Source: Bacteroidales bacterium
Lineage (GTDB): Bacteria > Bacteroidota > Bacteroidia > Bacteroidales > VadinHA17
Assembly: GCA_017999895.1 (NCBI GenBank)
Contig: JAGNKY010000009.1
Location: forward strand, 36,546-100,545
Reading direction: 5' to 3'
DNA: 64,000 nucleotides
The position numbers were made by a program, and so were the translations under genes. Positions 55,845 through 64,000 of the stretch are shown here, one piece after another. The notes below the pieces were generated by a model. The model did not search any database and was not told the DNA's origin. It saw nothing but the letters and a program-made list of their open reading frames with translations. Numbering within the stretch: position 1 is the stretch's first letter; every line of letters starts with the position of its first letter.

Positions 55845-57176
55845 TCAATTCTCAGGAATATTCATTTGATGATCTTTTAGGAAATAATCTTTTTGTTCCG
55901 TTGCCGGTTGAAAAGTCAGAAAACAATAAAATATCATAAAAAACATTATACCCCATTGTCTGTTAAACATTGATTCAAAAAACAAATTAATTACTACAAT
56001 AAGAACAAAATATACAGCAAGTCGGGGAAACTTAATCTGTTTTTTATGAATGACAGGTGTAAACAACATCCATAAAAGAACAAAAAGACCTGCGATTCCC
56101 AATGTTATTTGTGTTTCAATATACTGATTGTGTGCATTATAATGCAGTTCGGCTTCTGTTGTAAAACCATTCTTTAAATATTCTTCATCCAATTTGTCCT
56201 CAACCTTTGCCATTCCATATCCTGTTAAGGGCTTTTCTTTGATTAGCTGGAAGGCAGAATACCAGACTCTTGTCCTTACATCAAGATTTTTCCACTCTGT
56301 TTCAATGTTCTCCAGGCTTGAAATTGTTGATTTTATAAAACGATTCACTTTACTAATTCTTGTAACGGCAAACAAAAAGGAAATTAAAATAAACGCAGTT
56401 GCTATAAAAATCGCCAACCTGTTTTTCTTAATCCGCATGAGTAATCCTGTAATTAATGTTAAAATAACAATGAACCATGCCAGAAGGCCTGCTCTCGACC
56501 CAAGGAAAAAAATCAAAGATGAAAAAATTATGAATAATACAGGAATTAAAATTTTTGAAGCTTTTTTTACCGGCCTCATAATAAGAATCAGTACCATTGC
56601 CCATAAAGCTTTCATCGAAAGATATGTAGGATGCTCAAATATTGACAAGTATGAATAAAAAAGCCTGTGACTCTGGCTCTTTTTAACTTCTTCTATTCCC
56701 AGTTGCTTGACCATTGGAATTAAATCGGCAAGAGCTCTGGCAAAAAGATATAATGATATAATTGCAATTCCGGAAACAAAAGAAAATATTATAATCCTGT
56801 TATATAAATTAGGCAACTGTTTATAAAAAAAAGGAAAAATGAATAATGGCATGAGCAGAAACATCAGTCTGGTTTCAATGAGTTTCAATGAGCCTGAACC
56901 AATTATCACGCTTACGAATTGCATTAAAAAGAAAATAACCGGAGGCAGAACTAAATACCACCGGTTGATAAAAGCTTTAAAAATAGATTTGAATTCCAGT
57001 ATCCACCATAAAAATCCTGTTGCAATCAATGCTCCTATTGGATATAATGACCAGGATCTCTTAAATGATATAAGGAAAAGCGCTGCAGAAAGAAAAACGA
57101 GACTTATTACATTCAGATATTTTCTGTATGGATTATCAACACTTTTATTTATCTGGCCTGAATCCGGACTAATCAT
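55845..57176 (-). CDS. O-antigen ligase/polymerase family membrane protein
   Basis: A 443-residue polytopic protein with about 12 helices. The Wzy_C/WaaL domain shows the large periplasmic loop with LTGYGMAKVEDKLDEEYL and HYNAHNQYIETQITLGIAGL (the HNxx(L/I)x pattern). Such proteins join polysaccharide to lipid A core or polymerise repeat units; which one cannot be told. It is the last gene of the minus-strand polysaccharide cluster. Confidence 0.85.
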   Translation of the reverse strand: MISPDSGQINKSVDNPYRKYLNVISLVFLSAALFLISFKRSWSLYPIGALIATGFLWWILEFKSIFKAFINRWYLVLPPVIFFLMQFVSVIIGSGSLKLIETRLMFLLMPLFIFPFFYKQLPNLYNRIIIFSFVSGIAIISLYLFARALADLIPMVKQLGIEEVKKSQSHRLFYSYLSIFEHPTYLSMKALWAMVLILIMRPVKKASKILIPVLFIIFSSLIFFLGSRAGLLAWFIVILTLITGLLMRIKKNRLAIFIATAFILISFLFAVTRISKVNRFIKSTISSLENIETEWKNLDVRTRVWYSAFQLIKEKPLTGYGMAKVEDKLDEEYLKNGFTTEAELHYNAHNQYIETQITLGIAGLFVLLWMLFTPVIHKKQIKFPRLAVYFVLIVVINLFFESMFNRQWGIMFFMIFYCFLTFQPATEQKDYFLKDHQMNIPEN

Positions 57177-57242
57177 TCTTAGTAAGTAAATGTATTAATA
57201 TTTCATATTCCAGGTTTCTCTTCTTATTATTTGAACATTCCA

Positions 57243-58331
57243 TCAGTTAAAATTATTGATTGTATTAACAATATACTCAATATCTTCCGGAGTATGAAAG
57301 AATGAAATTGGGAGGCTTAGTGTAGTTCTGTGAATTTCTTCGGAAATTGGATATTTCTTATTTAAGAATATACTCGACAGTGCTTTTTGATGATGTGGCG
57401 GAACCGGATAATGAATTTCTGTTTTTATTCCTTTTTCAAGAAGATAATTTCTGAGTTCATCTCTTCGTGGATGGCGGATATTGAATATATGGTAAACATC
57501 ATAGTAATCCGGATGCAATATCGGAAGAATGAAACTCTTCTGTATTCCTTCGAGATAGATTTTTGCAAGTTTTCGTTTATGAGAATTTATTTTATCGAGA
57601 TGCTTCAGCTTAATCCTGAGAAAAGAGGCCTGAATTTCATCAAGTCTCGAATTGAAGCCTACGCACTCATTATAGTACTTCTTTTCGGAACCATAATTAC
57701 GTAACATTCTTATCTTCTTATAGTATTTCTCATTATTTGTTACAATAGCTCCTCCGTCTCCAAGGCATCCCAGATTTTTAGTAGGATAGAAACTAAAAGC
57801 AGCCAGGTCTCCAAAGTTGCCGGTCTTTTTTCCTTTGTACTCAGCTCCATGCGATTGTGCACAATCCTCTATAAGAAACAGATTCCTTTTCCTGCATATT
57901 TCGATTATCGGGTCCATATCACACGGTTTTCCATACAGATGGACGACTATAACTGCCCTCGTATTAGGAGTAATCAATTCTTCAATCTTGCCGGGATCTA
58001 TGTTGTATGTCAAAATATCAGGCTCGGCCAGTACTGGTTTATGCCCGCTGTGTAGAATTGATAGAATGGTAGCGATATAAGTATTCGAGGGTACAATAAT
58101 TTCAGAACCCTTTGGAAGGTCCAGAGTATGAAGAGAAATAGTCAAAGCATCGAGGCCTGATGCCACGCCAACGCAATACTGAGCATTATTGTATGCAGCA
58201 AATTCTTTTTCGAACTCGCTAACATTATTGCCCAGAACGAACCATCCTGAATTAACTACCTCTTCGAACGCCCGAGTATATTCTTTAATAAATGGCTGGT
58301 TGGCTTTAAAAAGATTTTCGTATTCTATCAT
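57243..58331 (-). CDS. DegT/DnrJ/EryC1/StrS-family sugar aminotransferase
   Basis: A 362-residue PLP enzyme. The Schiff-base lysine is K185 in [14 protein letters not shown], the PLP-ring aspartate D156 in [11 protein letters not shown]. It resembles FdtB/QdtB-type enzymes that aminate the 3-keto sugar made by FdtA/QdtA ketoisomerases, and a ketoisomerase lies in the same cluster at 62122. Together they could make a dTDP-3-amino-3,6-dideoxyhexose; the acetyltransferase that would finish it is not in the window. Confidence 0.88.
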   Translation of the reverse strand: MIEYENLFKANQPFIKEYTRAFEEVVNSGWFVLGNNVSEFEKEFAAYNNAQYCVGVASGLDALTISLHTLDLPKGSEIIVPSNTYIATILSILHSGHKPVLAEPDILTYNIDPGKIEELITPNTRAVIVVHLYGKPCDMDPIIEICRKRNLFLIEDCAQSHGAEYKGKKTGNFGDLAAFSFYPTKNLGCLGDGGAIVTNNEKYYKKIRMLRNYGSEKKYYNECVGFNSRLDEIQASFLRIKLKHLDKINSHKRKLAKIYLEGIQKSFILPILHPDYYDVYHIFNIRHPRRDELRNYLLEKGIKTEIHYPVPPHHQKALSSIFLNKKYPISEEIHRTTLSLPISFFHTPEDIEYIVNTINNFN

Positions 58332-58347
58332 AATAGAAATTTTTAGC

Positions 58348-59229
58348 TCAATTCCTATTTTTTTCTTTATAATCTTCTATCATTCTTCGTATTCCTTCTT
58401 TAGATGTGATTTCGGGAGTATAACCAAGCGCTTCTTTTGTTTTTTCATTGTTAAAATTCATAGAATAAAAAAGACTTTCTACGTAATTCGGAGCAAAATA
58501 ATCAATAATCCTGAGAAAGATTCCCGGCAGCTTGAACATAATTATTTTTTTTCCGAAGTTTTTTGCAAGGTGATAAACAAGTTCAGTAGTAGAGAGAGCT
58601 CCTTCATCTTTAACAACAAACGTACCCGATGCTTTCAACTCGATTATCCGGTCAATAAATCCAACAAGATTCTCCGTATAAATAAAGTTTCTTCTATTGT
58701 TGATTTTACCAAAAGGCAGGATTGGGCAACATTCAATCAGCCGGAGAAGTTTTTTTATATTCCCTTTTACTCCATCACCATAGACCACAGGGCAACGAAG
58801 AACCGATACGGTGAAATCTTTGTTTTCCAGTTTTCTTAGTCCGATCTCAGCTTCATATTTACTTTTACCGTATGCATCTGCCGGCTTACATTCATCAGTT
58901 TCATCCCTGAGTATCGGTTTGCTGTCAGACGAACCATAAACTTTAAGCGTGCTTAAGAAAACGAACTGCTTCACTCCTGCTTTTGCAGCAAGTTCAGCAA
59001 CTTTCAAACACAAATCCCTGTTTATTTCAAAATACTGATTTTCTGGCATTCTTTTCGACTGATGAACAATTGCTGCAAGATGTAATACAACATCATATTT
59101 ACTGAAGTCTATTGCCTCAGGTTTATTTTCAATCAAGGATATTTCATCAATATAGTATTTGTAAGACGAAAACCTTTTGAAGTTTGTTCCAATGAAACTG
59201 CTTTTACCGATAATCAGAATTCGAGGCAT
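58348..59229 (-). CDS. NAD-dependent epimerase/dehydratase (extended SDR)
   Basis: A 293-residue nucleotide-sugar SDR. The Rossmann start is [15 protein letters not shown] (a variant GxxxxxG pattern), with [10 protein letters not shown], catalytic STLKVYGSS and YGKSK (YxxxK). Family members reduce or epimerise UDP- or dTDP-sugars. It lies between the aminotransferase and a GT2 gene, 17 and 24 bases from them. Confidence 0.87.
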   Translation of the reverse strand: MPRILIIGKSSFIGTNFKRFSSYKYYIDEISLIENKPEAIDFSKYDVVLHLAAIVHQSKRMPENQYFEINRDLCLKVAELAAKAGVKQFVFLSTLKVYGSSDSKPILRDETDECKPADAYGKSKYEAEIGLRKLENKDFTVSVLRCPVVYGDGVKGNIKKLLRLIECCPILPFGKINNRRNFIYTENLVGFIDRIIELKASGTFVVKDEGALSTTELVYHLAKNFGKKIIMFKLPGIFLRIIDYFAPNYVESLFYSMNFNNEKTKEALGYTPEITSKEGIRRMIEDYKEKNRN

Positions 59230-59253
59230 AAAAATTACTATAAGACTATATTT

Positions 59254-60006
59254 TTATTTATTTCCGAAAAACTCAAATACCTTATAAAAATATTTTGAAT
59301 AGATTTTAAAATAGTTTGTTTTCACCCCGTTTTCCCTGCATGCTCTGGCAATCTCCTTGTTAATAATAATATTACTGAAAAAAGATTTGTTGCTCTTACC
59401 GCCGGTTCTCATTGTAACAAACGGCAATTCTAAATATCTGTACGTGATTTTATGAATCAACAGGAAACGGAGCAATAGATCAAAGTCTGAACCAATCCTG
59501 TAATCCTCTTTATACAATCCATATTTTTCATAGCATTTTCTCTTAACGTAAAAAGCTGGATGTGCCGGCATTATACCATATTTAAATTTTTCGGGGGTAA
59601 AGCCTGCTGATGAATAATATCTGACAATTTTATCAAAATTATCAGGCCTGACAAAAATAACATCGCCGATAACGGAATCGGTTCCATATCTGTCGAATTC
59701 ATCAGCAATTCTACGGATTACATGTTCATTATATAAAAAATCATCTGAATTGAGAATTCCTATAACATCCCCTGAAGCAAGTTTTATACCTTTGTTCAAT
59801 GCATTGTACATTCCGGAATCAGGCTCAGAAATAAATTTATCGATTCTGTCCGAATATGAATTTACCAGTTCGACGGTACCATCGCATGAATTACCGTCAA
59901 TTATAATATATTCGATATCACGATAAGTCTGTTTAAGAACAGATTCGATTGTATCCCTTATCGTTTTAACACTGTTATGACAAACTGTTATTATCGAAAT
60001 TTTCAT
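59254..60006 (-). CDS. Glycosyltransferase family 2 protein
   Basis: A 250-residue GT-A enzyme: ISIITVCHNSVKTIRDTIES, then YIIIDGNSCDGT (about 33-44) and the catalytic metal-site equivalent GILNSDDFLY (about 82-91). The acceptor motif region near 160 (YRIGSDFDLLLRFL) is of the WcaA type. It probably adds one sugar during repeat-unit assembly. Its upstream side borders the 1.1 kb repeat island. Confidence 0.88.
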   Translation of the reverse strand: MKISIITVCHNSVKTIRDTIESVLKQTYRDIEYIIIDGNSCDGTVELVNSYSDRIDKFISEPDSGMYNALNKGIKLASGDVIGILNSDDFLYNEHVIRRIADEFDRYGTDSVIGDVIFVRPDNFDKIVRYYSSAGFTPEKFKYGIMPAHPAFYVKRKCYEKYGLYKEDYRIGSDFDLLLRFLLIHKITYRYLELPFVTMRTGGKSNKSFFSNIIINKEIARACRENGVKTNYFKIYSKYFYKVFEFFGNK

Positions 60007-60045
60007 CCTTAATTTTTCTCTTCCTGATTTTTAATGTAGATATAC

Positions 60046-60457
60046 GTTATCCCCATTTTTATTGAGTGCCGTAGGCACGGCCTGTTTAAAAATTCTGACA
60101 CAAACCGCGTTGTTTAATATGAGAGAAAAGGAGATGGATAATGGATGATTGGATGATTGGATGATTGGATGATTGGATGATTGAATGATTGAATGATTGA
60201 ATGATTGAATGATTGAATTGCGGTAATATAAAAGATTCTTATATTTATTAATGGCACGCGGATAACGCGGATTTTTACGGATTTACGCTGATCCGTGAGA
60301 ATCTGTCGAATCCGTGTCATCGGTGTTCTATCCGGAAATAATTTAATTCACCACGGGAAGTACGGGTTAACACGGATTTTCCCCGTGCCAATCCGTGAAC
60401 TCCGTGGTAAAAAATAAAAACATTTTAACCGCAAATTTCGCAGCTTTACAGTCCGCC
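60046..60457. repeat. Repeat module, copy A
   Basis: This 412-base module recurs at 60659-61130. It starts with a TTGAGTGCCGTAGGCACGGC element (perfect GTGCC/GGCAC arms), continues with a GAGAGAAAAGGAGATGGAT stretch, an octamer array, then a CACGCGGATAACGCGGAT block with many CGGAT-like units and a TCCGTGAACTCCGTGG end, and closes with GCAGCTTTACAGTCCGCC. No gene is seen. Confidence 0.85.
60143..60214. repeat. Octamer tandem array in copy A
   Basis: Five exact GGATGATT units (60143-60182) are followed by four GAATGATT units (60183-60214). Copy B has one and three of these. Confidence 0.95.
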
Positions 60458-60658
60458 GCTACGCGGCTCTCAAATTTAAATGTGCATTCTTAGCTACAAA
60501 CAGACCGCTGCTACGCAGCTTTAAATCTATAGAAGCTATAACGCTGTATTCCTGAATAATATTAAAACAGTAATTTGTCACGTAGTTTTAAAGGAACACA
60601 GTTATAAAATGTTGTTCTTCCTGAACTCCATAGGAGCGCACTGTTTGTAGTAGAGATG

Positions 60659-61130
60659 TTATTCCCATATCATATTGAGTGCCGTAGGCACGGCCTGTTT
60701 AAAAATTCTGACACAAACCGCGTGGTTTAATATGAGAGAAAAGGAGATGGATAATGGATAATGGATAATGGATAATGGATAATGGATAATGGATAATGGA
60801 TAATGGATAATGGATAATGGATAATGGATAATGAATAATTGATGATGTGATGATTGGATGATTGAATGATTGAATGATTGAATGATTGAATTGCGGGAAT
60901 ATAAGAGATTCTTATATTTATTAATGGCACGCGGATAACGCGGATTTTACGGATGTACGCTGATCCGTGAGAATCTGTCGAATCCGTGTCATCGGTGTTC
61001 TATCCGGAAATAATTCAATTCACCACGGGAAGCACCTGTTAACACGGATTTCCTCCGTGCCAACCCGTGAACTCCATGGTAAAAAATAAAAAACATTTTA
61101 ACCGCAAATTTCGCAGCTTTACAGTCCGCC
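60659..61130. repeat. Repeat module, copy B
   Basis: Second copy of the module at 60046-60457, same order and direction, longer because of a heptamer array. It ends 11 bases from the stop of the glycosyltransferase gene at 61141. Between the copies, GCCGCTACGCGGC-type and GCTGCTACGCAGC-type hairpins occur. Confidence 0.85.
60749..60832. repeat. Heptamer array (GGATAAT)12
   Basis: Twelve exact GGATAAT units in tandem, followed by one altered copy GAATAAT. In copy A there is only one such unit at the same place. Confidence 0.97.
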
Positions 61131-61140
61131 TCTACACTAT

Positions 61141-62106
61141 TTAAACCACAATATTTTCATTCATTATAAAACTCATAATATAATGATATGCTTTCTTTAT
61201 TCGGCTGTCATTATGAGTTATGCTGATAAATTTTGTATTATCGAGGTTAAAAGATTCTATTTCTTTTATATAATCCCTGTAAATATTCCGGAGAACTCCC
61301 TTTATTGAACAGAAATAATAAATAGTATTTCCATTCCATACATTTTCCGATATCTTCTTTAAGGAGGAAAAATGATAAATAATCAAAGGTTTACCATTTA
61401 CAAAATAGCTTCCATTTCTTATTGTAAATCTATAATTTACTATATTCCATGGAGCGACATCCACACCAATATTCTCAATAACCTTAATTTCATTGTATCG
61501 ATCAGTCCATCCATCAAGGAAAATCTGATCGTAGAAAATTTTGAAGGGATAATCAGGTTTCCCCGGGTACCAGCTATCGCAATCATTTTTCCAGTCGTTC
61601 AAACATTTTATTCCCTCTTCCGACCTGCGGAAAATATTAACACCTACATTATAATGGCCATAATTCTTCGATAAAAGTTTAAACAGAGGATGAAACCTGT
61701 GCGAACAGATTGCAATTGATGCCTCTCCCATTTCATCATAAAGACAATCGAGAGAGTTGAAAACATATACGTCTGCATCCAGGTAAAGCAATAAATTAAC
61801 CTCAGGATAATTCTGCATTATATACAAACATAAATTTGGCGTTGCAGAGAAGTAATACTGTTTTTTGTCGCTGTAACGGTCGGGAGATATATTGAAGTAA
61901 GAATTATATGATGAAGGCGATATTATAACAAGATTTTCATATTCAAGACTTTGCAGATAATCATAAGTCTCATTATCCAGCGCAAGAACATAAAAGATAA
62001 AAGAATTATGAAACCGGCCTATTGATTTATACAGAGCTAAGCCTCTGGGTAAAAAGTTCTTATCGAAATAAGTGCAGATATATTTATTTTCGGAATCTTC
62101 GTTCAT
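61141..62106 (-). CDS. GT-A family glycosyltransferase (GT8-like)
   Basis: A 321-residue protein. ICTYFDKNFLPRGLALYKSI at the start and the DxD motif in YLDADVYVF (residues 110-112) mark a nucleotide-sugar transferase of GT8-like type; YNVGVNIFRRSEEG and YDQIFLDGWTDRYNE follow. No membrane helix. It stands between the repeat island and the ketoisomerase gene (15 bases), so it likely belongs to the polysaccharide operon. Confidence 0.78.
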   Translation of the reverse strand: MNEDSENKYICTYFDKNFLPRGLALYKSIGRFHNSFIFYVLALDNETYDYLQSLEYENLVIISPSSYNSYFNISPDRYSDKKQYYFSATPNLCLYIMQNYPEVNLLLYLDADVYVFNSLDCLYDEMGEASIAICSHRFHPLFKLLSKNYGHYNVGVNIFRRSEEGIKCLNDWKNDCDSWYPGKPDYPFKIFYDQIFLDGWTDRYNEIKVIENIGVDVAPWNIVNYRFTIRNGSYFVNGKPLIIYHFSSLKKISENVWNGNTIYYFCSIKGVLRNIYRDYIKEIESFNLDNTKFISITHNDSRIKKAYHYIMSFIMNENIVV

Positions 62107-62121
62107 TTATTCACGAACAAT

Positions 62122-62493
62122 TTATTTTTCAGGGTATTCCTGAAAAATATAATCTTTTTCATCGAATTTCTCCGATGCAATAACCATTAAGATGGCATCA
62201 GGAGAAAAATCGTACATTTTATGCCAGTCACGAGGTTCAAGAACAAGACACAATGAAGGTTTATCGAGATGAAACTCCTGTTTCTTCACTCCGTCATTAT
62301 TGAAGACTTTACATTCACCTTTAATGCATATAGCAGCCTGAACAGTCTTATGGTGCCTGTGACCGCCTCTTACAGAGTTATCTACATTATAAATATAAAA
62401 TATTCTCCTTATTTTGAAAGGCAAAACATCTTCTATCACTGTGAGATTGCCTCTATTGTCTATAAATGTTTTTAAATCAATCAAATATGCCAT
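62122..62493 (-). CDS. FdtA/QdtA-type sugar 3,4-ketoisomerase (cupin)
   Basis: A 123-residue cupin begun at the ATG at 62493; an upstream frame start at 62532 would overlap the previous gene. The active-site motif RGGHRHHKTVQ (about 42-52) and DNRGNLTVIEDVLPFKI are typical of dTDP-4-keto-6-deoxyglucose 3,4-ketoisomerases. It would feed the DegT aminotransferase at 57243. The preceding glycosyltransferase gene ends 4 bases upstream. Confidence 0.87.
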   Translation of the reverse strand: MAYLIDLKTFIDNRGNLTVIEDVLPFKIRRIFYIYNVDNSVRGGHRHHKTVQAAICIKGECKVFNNDGVKKQEFHLDKPSLCLVLEPRDWHKMYDFSPDAILMVIASEKFDEKDYIFQEYPEK

Positions 62494-62497
62494 TTTG

Positions 62498-63721
62498 TTA
62501 TTTTCTTTGTAATTCCTTTTCCAATATATCAATAATTAACCTGCATCTTGCTTCTGTAGTGTGAGTTTCTAAAGTTCTTTTTTGTCCGGCTTTTGCAATT
62601 TTTTCTCTCTCGGTATCATTTTCGAGTAGCCATTTAGCTTTTTCTATACAATCATCAATATTGTCGTAAGTTACAACTTCCTTTCCAGATCTAAACAGTT
62701 CATTCATATTGGCTTTATTATCGGTAAGAAGACAACTCCCGACGCCGGTTGCTTCAAACAGCCTCATATTTCCGGCAAAATTACCTGCAATTTCGCCATG
62801 AACATTCAGGGTAATTTTAGAATCTCTCAAAACCTGCAGCATTTCTTTGCCAAAGACCGGAGGATAAAGAGTTCTTTTAAGTTTTGGGGAATATCGCGGA
62901 ATTTCACTTAATCCAAAATCTTTATAATTCTTGAAAAAAGGAATTTTCCCGAGGCTCTTATCAAGGTGCAACCATATCAATATCCGATAAATATTGTAAA
63001 AAAAACGTTTGGCTATTAATTTATATGAGTTATCCAGATTTCCATATATTTTAATGTCAATGTTTTCTTCCAATAATCTTTCGATAAGTTTCAGCCTGTA
63101 GTTATGATAGTTTCCTCCCAGGAAAAGAGAACCTGAAAATACCAGATTATTAATCTTCTTTTTTTGTGTGGTTCCAATTTTTTCGAGGTATTCAGGATTA
63201 AAAGCATGATAAACAAGGTAGGACTTGATGTTATTCTTTTCGAAGTATTCTTTTAGTCCTGGTGTACATGTCAAGACGAAATCGAGATTTTTGAAATTCT
63301 CAATAATCTTTGAGTTTAATGGAGCGCAATGATAAGCAATTATTAGCTTAATTTCCGGTATTGATTTCCGGATATTTTCTATCCATTTTTTTTCGGTCAG
63401 TCCGGGGCATTCCAACCATAGCACATCGGGACGAATTCTGTTTATCTGCTCTTTTATAAGAGAATCTGAATTTGCATATTTTACTTTGTTTTCTTTAGTC
63501 CATTGCTTCTGCAGGATCCATGCATTCGGGATTATACAGTAAGTCCCGATTCCCAGTTTATTGAACGTCTTAGTATATGATGCAACCGGTTCCGATGTAT
63601 CATCGAGCAGATGATTATATTGTTCCTGAAATGAAAAGTTTTTAACAATCCGGTTTTTTGTATAATACTGTTTTAGATACTGATTATATAATGTACTTAT
63701 TATTAATAGTTTAAGATTCAT
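62498..63721 (-). CDS. CgeB-like glycosyltransferase (GT-B fold)
   Basis: A 407-residue protein. The C-terminal half has the glycosyltransferase 1-type donor site: ITLNVHGEIAGNFAGNMRLF, then EATGVGSCLLTDNKANMNEL, matching CgeB/GT4-like enzymes. The N-terminal half (IRPDVLWLECPGLTEKKW) is a Rossmann-like acceptor domain. No membrane helix is obvious. First gene on the minus strand in the cluster within the window. Confidence 0.82.
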   Translation of the reverse strand: MNLKLLIISTLYNQYLKQYYTKNRIVKNFSFQEQYNHLLDDTSEPVASYTKTFNKLGIGTYCIIPNAWILQKQWTKENKVKYANSDSLIKEQINRIRPDVLWLECPGLTEKKWIENIRKSIPEIKLIIAYHCAPLNSKIIENFKNLDFVLTCTPGLKEYFEKNNIKSYLVYHAFNPEYLEKIGTTQKKKINNLVFSGSLFLGGNYHNYRLKLIERLLEENIDIKIYGNLDNSYKLIAKRFFYNIYRILIWLHLDKSLGKIPFFKNYKDFGLSEIPRYSPKLKRTLYPPVFGKEMLQVLRDSKITLNVHGEIAGNFAGNMRLFEATGVGSCLLTDNKANMNELFRSGKEVVTYDNIDDCIEKAKWLLENDTEREKIAKAGQKRTLETHTTEARCRLIIDILEKELQRK

Positions 63722-63784
63722 AATAATTATACTTGTATAAAGTTACAGGGTTATTTGAAATTAACTGTCAAGTTCCCTGCTTTA

Positions 63785-63882
63785 ATTTGCCCCCTATATC
63801 CGCCAACTTTTATTTGCCCCCTAAATCCCCCAAATGGGGGACTTATTCTGTTATACCTTGCTGCTCCTCCCCATTTGGGGAG
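63785..63882. repeat. C-tract direct repeats and C/G palindromes
   Basis: ATTTGCCCCCTA occurs at 63785-63796 and 63812-63823. CCCCCAAATGGGGG is at 63827-63840, and CTCCCC-ATTT-GGGGAG at 63867-63882. They stand out in an AT-rich genome and resemble intergenic palindromic repeats of Bacteroidota. The rest of 63722-64000 shows no gene. Confidence 0.8.
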
Positions 63883-64000
63883 TGTATGGACAATAGACTT
63901 GGTATACAAGGGGCTATAGACATGGTATACATTTTTATAAAGTTATAGTTCTTATTAATTGATTGCAAAAATATATTTCATAAGTATTGTTTTCTTTTGA

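Noticed and set aside
58189..58839. 216-residue plus-strand open frame
   Set aside because: It is antisense to the aminotransferase and epimerase genes, with no family resemblance.
60143..60832. Possible CRISPR array
   Set aside because: Units are 7-8 bases, contiguous and without spacers; no cas genes are in the window.
60114..60930. Open frames translating to repeated Ile/His/Tyr/Pro or Ile/Gln/Ser/Phe/Asn peptides
   Set aside because: They are only translations of the GGATAAT and GGATGATT tandem arrays and have no ribosome site or non-repeat sequence.

Overview
The window looks like a chromosomal segment of an AT-rich Bacteroidota bacterium, most likely Bacteroidales/Marinilabiliales-like. 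Evidence is the MoxR/DUF58/BatA/BatB gene order, a surface-lipoprotein B12 system (BtuG type), a PorE-like OmpA protein, DUF349, DUF4293 and DUF1343 proteins, and several promoters of the Bacteroidota form TTTG-N18/19-TAnnTTTG. Most of the window is stable core genome. Two parts look accessory: a peptide-export/CHAT-protease locus at about 30.5-40.6 kb and a polysaccharide cluster at about 54.8-63.7 kb.

Layout. 1-5.0 kb: minus-strand Bat operon (MoxR, small secreted protein, DUF58, BatD-like protein, BatA, BatB cut by the window edge). 5.1-16.4 kb: single genes (DUF4105 protein, M50 protease, secreted PCMT, tRNA-Arg, C69 peptidase, AraC regulator, a probable 6S-type RNA, BioG, YihY, ComB, a GT2 and a TlpA-like thioredoxin). 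16.4-23.1 kb: a complete cobalamin uptake operon (BtuB, BtuG, BtuF, BtuC, BtuD) behind a cobalamin riboswitch. 23.2-30.1 kb: LacI regulator, YidC, CTP synthase and a DUF349 protein.

30.4-40.6 kb is the most interesting part. A C39-peptidase ABC exporter and its HlyD adaptor lie next to an ECF-like sigma factor, a periplasmic TPR-CHAT protease anchored in the membrane, a 50-residue double-glycine leader peptide with a cysteine-free, proline-rich core, a one-pass membrane protein with an anti-sigma-like N-terminus and periplasmic TPRs, and a soluble orphan histidine kinase. The exporter should cleave and export the peptide. The sigma factor, membrane TPR protein and CHAT protease could form a proteolysis-controlled signalling circuit. 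That circuit is inference. Perfect inverted repeats and tandem duplications sit in its intergenic regions.

40.6-54.7 kb: PorE-like OmpA protein, QueE, alkaline phosphatase, DUF1343/NamZ-like protein, a lone GroES-like protein, YigZ, PyrB-PyrI, DUF4293 protein, and a tripartite RND efflux operon (adaptor, pump, TolC). 54.7-63.7 kb: surface polysaccharide synthesis (Wzz-like protein on the plus strand; O-antigen ligase/polymerase, DegT aminotransferase, epimerase, glycosyltransferases and a sugar ketoisomerase on the minus strand). This cluster is interrupted by a 1.1 kb island holding two copies of a repeat module with heptamer and octamer arrays. Assignments come from reading the sequence and family knowledge; no database search was run.
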